A stretch of DNA of 64,000 nt, from assembly GCA_003389325.1 (NCBI GenBank), contig QQVE01000068.1, positions 124,001 to 188,000 on the forward strand, in the 5' to 3' direction. Under the pieces are notes generated by a model that ran no database searches, was not told the origin of the DNA, and was given only the letters and a program-made list of their open reading frames with translations. Of this stretch, positions 15,905 through 24,924 are shown in pieces; within the stretch, counting starts at the first letter, position 1; the number at the start of each line of letters is the position of its first letter. The stretch comes from Planctomycetota bacterium. Its GTDB lineage: Bacteria > Planctomycetota > Planctomycetia > Pirellulales > PALSA-1355. Made by a program: the position numbers and the translations under genes.

Positions 15905-16479
15905 TGGCTACTGACACGGTCACGCTTCATGTTTCGGACGTCGACCCTATCCCAAAAGAAACGCCCAAGGAAGTCCTCGACCTGATCCGCAAGCTGAACG
16001 AGGTCGACGTGACCAGCGTCGCCGGGCGGCGCGAGTGGAACCGGATCGCGGGTGGTGACGGAGTGGTGCTGCCTGGCGGTCCAATCATTTACAGCAGCGG
16101 TTCCCGGCGCGAACACGATCCCGAAGGCCTGTACCTGCCCCCGCCAGCCGACAACCACGCGCGCGGTACTTTGCTGCTCGCACGTGCGGAGTACTGCCTG
16201 AACCGCGCCACGCTCGCGCTGCGAAACTTCTACGCCGAAGCACAACGACCGGCACGCGATGGGGTATGCGATCCCGCCACCCTCGACCGGGCACGCGAAC
16301 TGCGAGCGGAGGTGGATCGGTGCAAACGCGAACACAGGCTCGCCCGGAACTATGTGGATCGGTCGAGTCCCGACTATCTCACTCCCGACCAACGCAAAGA
16401 GCGGGCTCGAGTCGAAGCGATCCAGCGTGCCCGCGTGGACAAGTTCGTTCAACAACTCGACGACATCTGCAACGTCTGA
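15904..16479 (+). CDS. Unknown protein following terminase
   Basis: 191 residues; the ATG overlaps the terminase stop (TAATG), so translation is coupled. The N-terminal half has a possible beta region, and the C-terminal half is a charged helix (RARELRAEVDRCKREHRLAR; ERARVEAIQRARVDKFVQQL). It could be a packaging or head-related protein by position only. No family recognised. Confidence 0.55.
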   Translation: MATDTVTLHVSDVDPIPKETPKEVLDLIRKLNEVDVTSVAGRREWNRIAGGDGVVLPGGPIIYSSGSRREHDPEGLYLPPPADNHARGTLLLARAEYCLNRATLALRNFYAEAQRPARDGVCDPATLDRARELRAEVDRCKREHRLARNYVDRSSPDYLTPDQRKERARVEAIQRARVDKFVQQLDDICNV

Positions 16480-16524
16480 CCTACCACGGGTCAGCAAACA
16501 CACAACAACAAGGAGGGATTTTCA

Positions 16525-17202
16525 ATGGCCTACTATCGACTCCGAACGGAGTTCACAGGAATCAAGATCGGCTCGCAACACTACGAATCCGGCCAGCGGA
16601 TCGAGCCCGGTCAAGTTTTCCAGTCGAAGCAAAATTGGGCCGAGCTTGCCCCGACACGCTTCGAGAGCGTCACCGACGAGGACGCAATCAAGATCCTCGG
16701 CGAACAGGCCGTGTCCGCAGCCGATTGCGGCTCGACTGTGATGGTGCGGGCGGGTATGGCAGTTGGCGAGATTCGGGCGTTGCTCGAGGGCCATGCCGAA
16801 ACTGACACGGTGACGGTCGAATTGGCCAAGGGCGGTCTGAAGACGTCGACCACGGTGGCCGAGCTTCGAGGATACCTCAAGGGCCATTCGGACACCGCCG
16901 TGCTCAACCTGGTCGATAACACCGCAGGGGCCAGCGAGGACGAGGGCGAGGAACGGCCGCCGCAGGATACCCCCGAGGAACAGGCGGCCTTGGACGATCT
17001 GCTCAGCTCGGTGGGCGATGACCCGCGCGGCGTGAACGTCACCGAGCAGTTCCCGGATGCGAAGGGCAATGGTCTCATCGTCTTTCGCAAGGGGTCCTGG
17101 TACAGCGTATACGAAGATGACGGCTCGACTGAGCCGGTCAACGGGAAGGCGTTGAAGCAGGTCGAGGTCGAGGACTTCGTTGCTCGCTTCATCGCGGCCT
17201 AG
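16525..17202 (+). CDS. Unknown element protein (225 aa)
   Basis: A very strong ribosome site (AAGGAGG) precedes the ATG, suggesting high expression. Three parts are visible: residues 1-55, a short beta-rich part; about 70-135, a compact alpha/beta part (VMVRAGMAVGEIRALLEGHA, then GLKTSTTVAELRGYL) that has the look of a beta-grasp fold; and, after an acidic linker, a last domain from about 165. No family recognised. It follows the terminase genes and may be a structural or packaging partner. Confidence 0.55.
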   Translation: MAYYRLRTEFTGIKIGSQHYESGQRIEPGQVFQSKQNWAELAPTRFESVTDEDAIKILGEQAVSAADCGSTVMVRAGMAVGEIRALLEGHAETDTVTVELAKGGLKTSTTVAELRGYLKGHSDTAVLNLVDNTAGASEDEGEERPPQDTPEEQAALDDLLSSVGDDPRGVNVTEQFPDAKGNGLIVFRKGSWYSVYEDDGSTEPVNGKALKQVEVEDFVARFIAA

Positions 17203-17254
17203 CAATCAAGACGCGCGTTTCTGAACCTAGGCGGTCCATGGAAAGGAATATGTG

Positions 17255-17830
17255 ATGGAATTAGTCGTCAATGATCCGGACTTCGAGACTAGATGGAGAC
17301 CCGGCAATGACATGCCGACAACGCAGCAGGAGACCCAGCCAGTGGGCAACGAGTTGGCCCTGACAGTCCTGCACAGTGATGGCCGCGAGACGGCTCACCA
17401 GTGTCAGTCTGCTGATGAGGCCGTCAACATCATCGCCAACGCGGGCACTGCCGTCGCGTTCAAGATCGGCAGTTCACCGCAGTGGCAGCCGTTGGCGGCC
17501 CCGGCTGCGAACAACACTTCGCAGTTGTTCGCTCGCGCGGCAGCGGCCGGCTTCGGCCAGCAGTCGCAACAGCGTCGACAGGAACCGCTTGGTTTGCCGG
17601 GCGGCGTGTCGCCTGTTCGCAACTACGGCTATGCCTACGAACAGCAACGTCAGCAGCGGCGTCTGCAACAGCAGCTTGCAATCAACGGTGGCAATCGTGG
17701 GCAGCAGCCGCTGGGCCTGCCGCAAATGGATTTCTCTGACTACGGGGCCACGAAGTCCACCGAGCCCGTGACTGCCAACAAGCAGCCGGGCGTGCAGCAG
17801 CCGTTGGGGCTGCCGAAGATGGAGTTTTGA
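17255..17830 (+). CDS. Unknown element protein with three PLGLP repeats
   Basis: 191 residues from the ATG at 17255 (AAGGA upstream); a GTG three bases earlier is possible. An N-terminal globular part of about 85 residues (ELALTVLHSDGRETAHQCQ) is followed by a Gln-rich, low-complexity tail. The tail holds three copies of a short motif: QEPLGLPGG, QQPLGLPQMDF and QQPLGLPKMEF, the last being the exact C-terminus. Repeated short motifs on a disordered tail usually dock to a partner. The partner is unknown. Confidence 0.55.
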   Translation: MELVVNDPDFETRWRPGNDMPTTQQETQPVGNELALTVLHSDGRETAHQCQSADEAVNIIANAGTAVAFKIGSSPQWQPLAAPAANNTSQLFARAAAAGFGQQSQQRRQEPLGLPGGVSPVRNYGYAYEQQRQQRRLQQQLAINGGNRGQQPLGLPQMDFSDYGATKSTEPVTANKQPGVQQPLGLPKMEF

Positions 17831-17982
17831 GTCGATGCCGATTCGAGGGCGAGTCTTCGGCTTTGGTCAACTCGCTGCTAGCCGTGTGGTCGCGCCGCTG
17901 AGTGTCCTCCTGACACCTTAGGACGGCGGTGCGACCTGATCCAAACGAGAGCGGGTAGCGAACTCGATTCGGTTCCTTTCGA

Positions 17983-18026
17983 GGGCCGGCGTTTTCACCT
18001 TCCCGTGGAGCGCCGGCCCCTTTTTT
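17983..18026 (+). terminator. Rho-independent terminator before the integrase gene
   Basis: Perfect 9-bp stem GGGCCGGCG/CGCCGGCCC (17983-17991 and 18011-18019) with a 19-base loop, then TTTTTT. It ends the terminase-region transcript and isolates the integrase gene. Confidence 0.82.
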
Positions 18027-18075
18027 CGTGCGCGAAACGCGGCGATGAGGGCAGGTTGGCCTGCGGTCGTGCCTT

Positions 18076-18090
18076 TGCGAAAATATCGCA
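18076..18090. promoter_or_regulatory. Inverted repeat upstream of the integrase
   Basis: TGCGA-AAATA-TCGCA, a perfect 5-bp inverted repeat with an AT-rich centre, lies 28 bases before the integrase ATG. It is a plausible operator for a regulator of integration. The sequence is short and could arise by chance. Confidence 0.35.
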
Positions 18091-18118
18091 TTCCTATGCA
18101 CACTCAGGAGGAAGCACG

Positions 18119-19810
18119 ATGTCCAAGAACGGCCGGCCCCTACGGTTCGCGGCGCTCATTCGAGTCAGCACCGAGAAGCAAGAGCGTCAAGGCGAGTCGC
18201 TGAAAACGCAAGACACTCAGCTTAAGCATGCCGTCGACCAGCTCGGCGGCAAGATCACCAAGCGCTACGCGGGGCAGGAGCACGCGACTTCGGGTTGGGA
18301 GCGTCAGCAACTCGATGCCCTGCTTGCCGACGCCAAAAAGCAACGCCGCCCATTCGATGCAGTGATCGTAGCCGATCCCTCACGCTGGTCACGGGACAAC
18401 ACGGCCAGCGAGGCGGGCTTGCAAACTTTCCGCGACCACGGCGTGCGGTTTTTCGTGCTGACGACCGAGTACGACCTGTTCGATCCTCACGCGCTGTTGT
18501 TCATTGCCCTGAACACGACCATCGGCGCGTTCCACGCTCGCAATCAAATGCAGAAGTCGCTCAAGAATCGTATCGAGCGCGCCAAGCGTGGGCTGCCTGT
18601 ATCCGGCAAGCTGCCCTTCGGCCGTACTTTCGACAAGGCGAAGCAACAATGGGGCATCGACAAGAAGAAGCAGAAGATGATGGAGGACATTGCCAAGCGA
18701 TACCTCGCCGGCGAGAAGCTAGAACATCTGGCCCGCGAGTATCGGCTGAACCACTCGAGCCTGCACAAGAACCTGACGAAGCGCTGCGGCGACACGTGGG
18801 AACAGACGTTCCATTCAGACGACCTGAACATTCACGAGGTCGTGCCGACACCGATCCCGAGACTCCTGCCTCAACGCACGATCAAAGCAATCCTCAGGCA
18901 GGCGGAAGCCAACAAGACCTATCAGCACGGCCAGGCACGGCACCCCTACCTGTTTTCCGGCTTCGTGATCTGCGGCCATTGCAACTACCGCATGTTCGGC
19001 CAAACCAATCATGGCAATCGACGCTACTACAGGCACGCCCACACAGAACGAGTCAACGAATGCACGGAGCCGCGGGCCTGGGTCAATGCGAACGAGTTGG
19101 AGGCCGTCGTAATGCGGCACCTGTTCGATACCTTCGGCAACCCGGCTGCGATTCAACGGGCCATCGAACGGGCCACACCGAACCTCAAGAAACTTCAAGC
19201 GCTTCGCGAGCGGCGTGATCGGGTCGAGGAGTTGCTCAAGAAGAACGCGATTGCACGCGAACGCCGCATCCGGGCCTGCGATGATGGCCTGCTGCCCGAA
19301 GACGAGATGCGGCAGCGGCTGCGGGAACTGAAAGACAGCGATGGTCGCTACCACGATGAGCTAATCCGCATCGACGACGAACTAGGTCATACGCCCACGG
19401 CCGAGGCGATTCGAGCCGTGTCTGAGCAGGCGGCGGCCGCGTTCAAAAAGCGGGCGCAGCGCAAGGCGAAAGGACGCAAGCGGACGAGTGCACGAGTCGT
19501 GGCCGCCCGAAGCCTCGACACGCTCGATGCGATGACGTGGAAGGACAAGCGTGCCTTGGTCGAGCTCGTCTTCACTGGCGAACGGGCCGACGGCAAGTCA
19601 CTCGGCATCTACATTACGTGGGTCGACGCTGACAACCCGAAGCGACGCCACAAGTCGTGGCAGTACGAAATTCACGGGCAGTTGATTCACGAACAAGGCG
19701 TGCTGCCCATCAGCGAGGAAGCGATTGCCGCGTGGGACGAGGACCTAGGCGGGGCACCTCAGCAACGTGCGCTCGTCAAACGGCGATTGGTTCAATCCGT
19801 CGATCATTGA
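18119..19810 (+). CDS. Large serine recombinase (site-specific integrase)
   Basis: 563 residues from the ATG at 18119, with CAGGAGGA upstream. The catalytic domain begins [15 protein letters not shown] with nucleophile Ser17 and includes [13 protein letters not shown]. The recombinase domain follows ([19 protein letters not shown]). A zinc ribbon has Cys285/Cys288 in [10 protein letters not shown] and Cys315, and a C-terminal coiled-coil/basic region follows. It catalyses integration at the CATT core. Its last codons GAT-CAT are element DNA, while the last two bases of its TGA stop are host DNA, so the protein's end depends on whether the element is integrated. Confidence 0.93.
   Translation: MSKNGRPLRFAALIRVSTEKQERQGESLKTQDTQLKHAVDQLGGKITKRYAGQEHATSGWERQQLDALLADAKKQRRPFDAVIVADPSRWSRDNTASEAGLQTFRDHGVRFFVLTTEYDLFDPHALLFIALNTTIGAFHARNQMQKSLKNRIERAKRGLPVSGKLPFGRTFDKAKQQWGIDKKKQKMMEDIAKRYLAGEKLEHLAREYRLNHSSLHKNLTKRCGDTWEQTFHSDDLNIHEVVPTPIPRLLPQRTIKAILRQAEANKTYQHGQARHPYLFSGFVICGHCNYRMFGQTNHGNRRYYRHAHTERVNECTEPRAWVNANELEAVVMRHLFDTFGNPAAIQRAIERATPNLKKLQALRERRDRVEELLKKNAIARERRIRACDDGLLPEDEMRQRLRELKDSDGRYHDELIRIDDELGHTPTAEAIRAVSEQAAAAFKKRAQRKAKGRKRTSARVVAARSLDTLDAMTWKDKRALVELVFTGERADGKSLGIYITWVDADNPKRRHKSWQYEIHGQLIHEQGVLPISEEAIAAWDEDLGGAPQQRALVKRRLVQSVDH
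19805..19808. other. attR core of the element
   Basis: Core CATT; left is element DNA (AATCCGTCGAT), right is host yjbQ DNA (GACCAGCACC). It matches the attL core at 6604. Joining the element sides gives an attP centred on GTCGA-TCAT-TCGAC, a 5-bp dyad typical of serine-integrase half-sites. Confidence 0.75.
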
Positions 19811-19931
19811 CCAGCACCAGTCCTTCCTGCACGCCGCTTGCGCGCACGATCTCGGCGATCCGCGGCGTGATGTTCTCAAACGCCATGCGGGCGGGGAGGT
19901 TGAAGGTGAGGTATTCGGTGTGGGATTTCAT
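19805..19931 (-). pseudogene. yjbQ: yjbQ (UPF0047), N-terminal stub of the host copy
   Basis: The ATG at 19931 begins [18 protein letters not shown] and continues to EGLVLVN, where homology stops at the CATT core. Beyond that the frame enters antisense integrase DNA and ends a few codons later. It aligns with residues 1-42 of the element's complete YjbQ with about 10 differences. It starts 4 bases after the GH15 stop, so the host yjbQ was in an operon with it. 38 bases (19882-19919) are identical to 7029-7066 in the element copy. Confidence 0.88.
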
Positions 19932-19935
19932 GATA

Positions 19936-21759
19936 TTACCCCAGCGCGCGATCGAGGTTGAACGCGGCGCTGATCAGGCCCAGGTGCGTGAAAGCTTGCG
20001 GAAAATTGCCTAGGGCTTCCCCGCTGTCGCCGGTTTGTTCCGCGTACAGTCCGAGGTGGTTCGAGTAGCTGAGCATTTGCTCGAACAATAATCGGGCATC
20101 CTCCAGCCGCGCCGGATCGGAGCTGCCGGCGCGCGTGAGAGCTTCGACGAGCCAGAAGGAGCACATGTTGAACGTTCCTTCGCGCCCCAGTAGATCGTCG
20201 GGTGGCTCGCTGGGATCGTATCGGTAGACCAGGCCATCGGCCCCGAGGCCTCCGTGGGCCAGCGGCTTGCGGATGGCGTCCACCGTGCTCAGCATCCTGG
20301 GATCGTTGGGGGCCATGAAGAACGTGAGCGGCATGAGCAGCGTCGAGGCGTCGAGCTTGTCCGAGCCGTAGGATTGCACAAACGCCTGCCGCTCGCGGCT
20401 CCAGCCTTGCTCCATCACTTCTTCGTGAATCTGATCGCGAATCGCCAGCCAACGCGCGCGGTCGGCCGGCAGCGAACGCTTTTCCGCCAACCGAATCGCG
20501 CGGTCGAAGGCGACCCAGGACATGTACTTCGAGTACACGAAGTGTTGCGTGCCGCCGCGTACTTCCCAGATCCCTTCGTCAGGACGCTGCCAATTATCGC
20601 ACAGCCAGTCGATGAATTTGCGCAGCCGGCACCAGGTGTCGTAGCCAATCGGTGTCACGTACTTGTTGTGCAGGTAGACGGCGTCCATCAACTCGCCATA
20701 GATGTCAAGTTGCAATTGATCGTAGGCTCCGTTGCCGACGCGGACCGGGCCCGAGCCGCGATACCCTTCCAGGTGATCCAGCGTCTCCTCGGTAAGCTCA
20801 TAGCGCCCGTCGATGCCATACATCAATTGCAACGGCCCCGTCTCGACGCTCGCGCCGTGGCAGCGCTGGTCGAGCCATTCGATAAACCCCCGCGCCTCTT
20901 CGGTCAGACCGATCCGCAGCAGTCCGTAGACGGTAAAGGCGGCATCGCGGATCCACGTGTAGCGGTAGTCCCAGTTGCGTTGTCCGCCCAAGGCCTCGGG
21001 CAGGCTGCACGTGGGGGCGGCGACGATGGCGCCCGTCGGTTCGAAGAACATCAGCTTCAGCGCCAGGGCCGAACGTTCGACGATCTCGCGCCACCGCCCG
21101 CGGTAGGTGCACTTGGACAACCAGCGGTGCCAGTAGTCGGCCGTGGAGCGAAACAACGCTTCGGCCTGGTCGAGTCCCGGGCAGCAGGCAGGGGACTCGT
21201 CCTTGTCGAGCATGCGCAACACGAAGGCCACGCTTTGCCCTTCGGCCAGGTCGAAACTGGCTGTAACGCCCGACTCGCAACGCGCCAGCGGCACCGAGGA
21301 AGCCAAGCCGAGCACGAGTTCGCCGCCGCCGAACCGCGCCCCATGCTCGTGCAGTTCGACGTCCGCGGCCTGGCGGGCGTAGTCGAACGCCGGTGTGCAT
21401 TCGAGCCGAAAGGGCAGCCGCCCCCGCACCACGCGCACTCGGCGGACCAGTTGGTCGGGCAGCGCCTCGCCGGCACGCACGGGCATATAGTCTTCGATCT
21501 CGCCCAGTCCATCGGGATGCAAGAATCGAGTGATCAGAATGTTCGTCTCGGGCCAATAAAACTGCTTGCGGGTGTATCCATCACCCGCCGGGGCGATGCG
21601 AAACCTGCCTCCTTTCTTGTCGTCGAGGATCGCGGCGAACACGCTCGGCGAGTCGAAGTGCGGCAGGCAGAGCCAATCAATCGAACCGTTCATGCCCACC
21701 AGCGCCGCGGTGCGCATATTGCCGATGATGCCGTAATCTTCGATGGGCTGGTAGGCCAT
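19936..21759 (-). CDS. Glycoside hydrolase family 15 protein (glucoamylase/trehalase-like)
   Basis: 607 residues with AGGAG before the ATG. The start ([20 protein letters not shown] and [19 protein letters not shown]) is the standard N-terminal beta-sandwich of bacterial GH15 proteins. The (alpha/alpha)6 barrel begins near [19 protein letters not shown], which carries the family signature. Members release glucose from alpha-glucans or cleave trehalose, usually in the cytoplasm. It is the first gene of the ancestral GH15-yjbQ-SUKH operon broken by the element. Confidence 0.92.
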   Translation of the reverse strand: MAYQPIEDYGIIGNMRTAALVGMNGSIDWLCLPHFDSPSVFAAILDDKKGGRFRIAPAGDGYTRKQFYWPETNILITRFLHPDGLGEIEDYMPVRAGEALPDQLVRRVRVVRGRLPFRLECTPAFDYARQAADVELHEHGARFGGGELVLGLASSVPLARCESGVTASFDLAEGQSVAFVLRMLDKDESPACCPGLDQAEALFRSTADYWHRWLSKCTYRGRWREIVERSALALKLMFFEPTGAIVAAPTCSLPEALGGQRNWDYRYTWIRDAAFTVYGLLRIGLTEEARGFIEWLDQRCHGASVETGPLQLMYGIDGRYELTEETLDHLEGYRGSGPVRVGNGAYDQLQLDIYGELMDAVYLHNKYVTPIGYDTWCRLRKFIDWLCDNWQRPDEGIWEVRGGTQHFVYSKYMSWVAFDRAIRLAEKRSLPADRARWLAIRDQIHEEVMEQGWSRERQAFVQSYGSDKLDASTLLMPLTFFMAPNDPRMLSTVDAIRKPLAHGGLGADGLVYRYDPSEPPDDLLGREGTFNMCSFWLVEALTRAGSSDPARLEDARLLFEQMLSYSNHLGLYAEQTGDSGEALGNFPQAFTHLGLISAAFNLDRALG

Positions 21760-21965
21760 GGCGGTCTCCTGGAAGCGGCGCTAGCGTGATCGGCCACGCG
21801 GTTTCCGCCTGCACCGCGTTGCCTGTCGTCGTCTCGTGATTGTCAATAGTGCCCGATGTGGTCACCGAAGTCGAGCTTGTCATCAGGCATCGACGAAACT
21901 GCATCGTGGATCGTCGCGCCGATGGCCGGGCTAGGACTTCGCATGTGCAATCGGCTCCACCGGCG

Positions 21966-24740
21966 CTACCGCGCGTACGCCGTAATCCCCAGATTCGACA
22001 CGGTCAGCAGCACGTCGGGGGTGACGTAGAGCATGCCGCCGGGGGCGTGGAGGTCGGAGCCGCGGAAGATTTGGAGGATCTTGCCGGTGTGCTTGTCGAC
22101 TTCGACCACGCCGCGGGAGGTGAACTGGTAGAGCCGCGTGTCGGTCAGCAGCGGCTGCGACCAGTCGACGGCTGGGGGCATCTGCGTGGCCCACAGCAGT
22201 TCTTGCGTTTGCAGGTCGTAGGCGGTCAGCTCGCCGTCGCTCAGGTAGATCCGCTCGGCGTCGGCGCCCACGATCGCGGCGGTGCGCTGCACGGGGCGGT
22301 TCCATTCCAGCCGCGGGCCGACGCTATCGATGCCCAGCAGCCGCGTCGAGCGCATGCCCTTGGCAAACAGCAGACCGCCGGCCAATAGCGGGCCGCTGGT
22401 CTCGCGGCGCGGGGTGTCGTAGCCGTAAAAGTGGTTCGCCTGCGGCGAGGGCGAGTCGTAGTTGATGGCCCATTCGATGTCGCCCGTGCTGCGGATGATC
22501 GACACCAGGGCCCCGCCGTGCGTGTCGACGTACAGGCGGTCGCGATGCACCAGCAGCGTGGGCGTGGCGGCTCGTTCGGCGTAGACCTGGTTCTGGTCGA
22601 CGGTGTGGCTACCTAGCTCGATGGTGCGAAGCAGGCGGCCCGTGCCGGCGTCGATGGCCAGCACCGCAACGTCGCGACCCTGGTTCGTTCGTCCGGCGGC
22701 CACGTAGGCCACGCGTTGCACCAGCGGCGACTTGCTGCGCTGCGGCAGGTACGTCCAGTTGACGATCTCCTGCACGGCGGTCATCTGGCCGGTCGAAGCG
22801 CCGAAGCCCACGAAGCCGACGGGGCTGCCCACCAGGGCCGGAATGTCGACGGTGTACTGCTGCGAAAACCGGGCCTGGGTTTGCAGGTCGGTGATCGTGA
22901 CTTCGAGCCTGGCATCGGCGTATCTCATGCTCACGCGGAACTTGTGACCGCTGCGCAGATCGATCTTCGACTGCCTGAAGCTCACCGAGTTGCCGCCCCG
23001 CGGCGAGGCCCCGTCGACGAACAGCCCCATGGAGTCGGCGTCCTCGTAGAGATCGAACTTCACCGCGACGCTCTTCCCGATGCCTTGATAGCCGAGCCCC
23101 TGGCCGTTGCTGCCCAGGGCCCGATCGCCTGTGCCCTGCACGATGAACGTGATGCCGTCGGCAAAGGCCTTGGTGAGCTGAAAGTCGAACTGCGTGGTGA
23201 ATGCAGCCACGCTCATCGGGTGGCGCGCAAACGCGGTGGCGGCCTGTTTGCTCCCGCCGTTGGTCAGCCGCAGGCGGCCGTCGACAATCGCCGCGTGGCC
23301 GTTGAGCCGCAGCCGGTCGCCCGCATCCGTGAAACCACCGTCAAATCGGAGTTCTTTCTTCGGTAGCTCGGCGCCCAGCATCAATCGCTCCGTCTGGCTC
23401 TCGGGCTCCCAGGGCGACGCGCCTGGAAGCTGATCGTCGGCCATGCTGGGGCTGCTCAGCACGTTCCACTCTCGCAGCGTCCGCTGGGTATTGAACACCT
23501 CGGTGCCGGTCTCGGGATCGCGCGTCACCAGCGAATAGCCGACTAACAAATTCCGCTGGCCGACATCGCGGGTCACGCTCCAAAGCGTGCTGTCGTGCAC
23601 GGCGATCTTGAATTGCTCGGGCGTCACGCCTTGTTGCAACTGCTGCGTCTGCAGCTCGTGTAGCTTGCCGGTCCGCCACAGCAGCTTGCCGGAGAGCAGA
23701 TCGAAGGCCATCTCGACGCCCAACACGTTGACGTAGACGCGCTCGTCGTCGACCGCGGTGGGAATCGGCAAGTCGTTGGTGCGATAGCGCCCGAACCTGT
23801 CGCGAACCTGGAAGGGCAGGTGCGCGCCCGGCTGAATGCGGCTATGAAAATCGAATCGCCACAGGGGTTCGCTGGCGGTGGGCAAGGCAAAGTCGGGCGG
23901 TGCGCGAACGACGTCGTCGTCCGAGGCAGTGTTTCGTTCGCGCGATGCCAGGGCTTCGATTGCTTCACTAGCAGTGGTTGCGCCGCCGGCCACGGTGACT
24001 TCGGCCGCGGCGAACTGGTCGAGCACCGTCTGGCGCACCGCCTCGAATTGGTCCCAACTACCGCGCCGGGCCAGGGCCGTGGCGATCTTTACGTACGTCT
24101 GACTTGCGGGAATCTCGCTTTCGGGACAGCATTCCAGCAGGCTACGCCAGGCGGCGATCGCGCCCGACATGTCGCCGCGCTCGAAGCGCAGGTCGCCCAA
24201 GCGGTCGGCCGCGGCATCGCCCACGGAACTGACGATGAAGTTGTCGACGATCGTGCCCAGCGCCTCGGCTTCGTTCTTGCCCGAGGCTCGCTCCCAGAGG
24301 GCCGTTGCCCGGGCGTCGTGAAACAGCCGATAGGCCTCACGGCCTTCCTCGGGCAGGCCCGCCAGTAGCCGCCGCGCCAGTCCCCGGGCGGAGACCATCA
24401 CGCCGTCGCCGCGATCGACGAATCCGGACCCTTCCTTGCCCGAGATGAACTCGAGGACCTTGAAAGATTCTTCCCACTCTCCGTTCTTGGTCAGCCGCTG
24501 GAACTCTTCGAGCCGTTCGTCCATGCCGGCCATCTCGTTCTTCAGCTTGAAGTCGGCGTTTTGACCCGACTGGCCGCGGGGCACCGCCGCGGGAGCCGCA
24601 AAGGGGGCGGCCTGCAGGAAACCGTTGACGTTGATCGCGCGTTGGGCCGAGGCCGTCGGCCCGCAGATCGTGAGCAGGCAATAGGCGGCCAGCAGTGTCG
24701 CCGGCTTCGCCACGCGGTCTCGCCTTCTGTTCCGGACCAT
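21966..24740 (-). CDS. Secreted PQQ-type beta-propeller protein with L-type lectin domain
   Basis: 924 residues from the ATG at 24740. A signal peptide (PATLLAAYCLLTICGPTASA) is followed by an alpha-helical TPR-like part to about 250 (RLGDLRFERGDMSGAIAAW). Propeller blades surround an inserted legume-lectin-like sandwich near 520-680 (TTQFDFQLTKAFADGITFIV; GKSVAVKFDLYED; PVGFVGFGAST). The rest of the propeller runs to the end (VLAIDAGTGRLLRTIEL; ELTAYDLQTQELLWATQM). It likely binds a polymer or surface glycan outside the cytoplasm. No catalytic residues are evident. Confidence 0.75.
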   Translation of the reverse strand: MVRNRRRDRVAKPATLLAAYCLLTICGPTASAQRAINVNGFLQAAPFAAPAAVPRGQSGQNADFKLKNEMAGMDERLEEFQRLTKNGEWEESFKVLEFISGKEGSGFVDRGDGVMVSARGLARRLLAGLPEEGREAYRLFHDARATALWERASGKNEAEALGTIVDNFIVSSVGDAAADRLGDLRFERGDMSGAIAAWRSLLECCPESEIPASQTYVKIATALARRGSWDQFEAVRQTVLDQFAAAEVTVAGGATTASEAIEALASRERNTASDDDVVRAPPDFALPTASEPLWRFDFHSRIQPGAHLPFQVRDRFGRYRTNDLPIPTAVDDERVYVNVLGVEMAFDLLSGKLLWRTGKLHELQTQQLQQGVTPEQFKIAVHDSTLWSVTRDVGQRNLLVGYSLVTRDPETGTEVFNTQRTLREWNVLSSPSMADDQLPGASPWEPESQTERLMLGAELPKKELRFDGGFTDAGDRLRLNGHAAIVDGRLRLTNGGSKQAATAFARHPMSVAAFTTQFDFQLTKAFADGITFIVQGTGDRALGSNGQGLGYQGIGKSVAVKFDLYEDADSMGLFVDGASPRGGNSVSFRQSKIDLRSGHKFRVSMRYADARLEVTITDLQTQARFSQQYTVDIPALVGSPVGFVGFGASTGQMTAVQEIVNWTYLPQRSKSPLVQRVAYVAAGRTNQGRDVAVLAIDAGTGRLLRTIELGSHTVDQNQVYAERAATPTLLVHRDRLYVDTHGGALVSIIRSTGDIEWAINYDSPSPQANHFYGYDTPRRETSGPLLAGGLLFAKGMRSTRLLGIDSVGPRLEWNRPVQRTAAIVGADAERIYLSDGELTAYDLQTQELLWATQMPPAVDWSQPLLTDTRLYQFTSRGVVEVDKHTGKILQIFRGSDLHAPGGMLYVTPDVLLTVSNLGITAYAR

Positions 24741-24924
24741 GCGATGCTGCCCCGTCTTGTTAGCGCTGTGCGATCCTACTCGATTAGAACCGCGTCTTGC
24801 CGAATTTGAAAGCAAAAACGTGCTAGCTGCGGCAAGTGGTCTTGACCGCCGACGGCGCTTTTCCGATAGTTCGCCGCCCGCCGGTAGGCTCGCCAGGCCG
24901 GGGCAGACTTGGCCAGAGGCGACG

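Larger units (their letters stand above)
6604..19808 (+). mobile_element. 13.2-kb integrative element inserted in yjbQ
   Basis: Boundaries come from gene reconstruction. The yjbQ N-terminal stub ends at CATT 19805-19808 and the C-terminal part begins at CATT 6604-6607. Joining them across one CATT copy restores the in-frame residues VN-AMH seen in the intact copy. A large serine recombinase abuts the right end. Cargo in order: complete yjbQ, polymerase-like protein, nuclease/membrane operon, DUF3102-like protein, membrane protein, small serine recombinase, terminase region and integrase. No relaxase, portal, capsid or tail gene is recognisable. Third-position codon bias is weaker than in flanking DNA, which suggests foreign origin. 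Confidence 0.85.

Noticed and set aside
6604-19808. A tRNA as the integration target, as for many integrative elements
   Set aside because: No tRNA-like cloverleaf was recognised at either junction; the target is clearly a protein gene.
20254-21789. Long antisense frame opposite GH15 (511 codons)
   Set aside because: GH15 has clear family motifs on the other strand; the antisense product has none.
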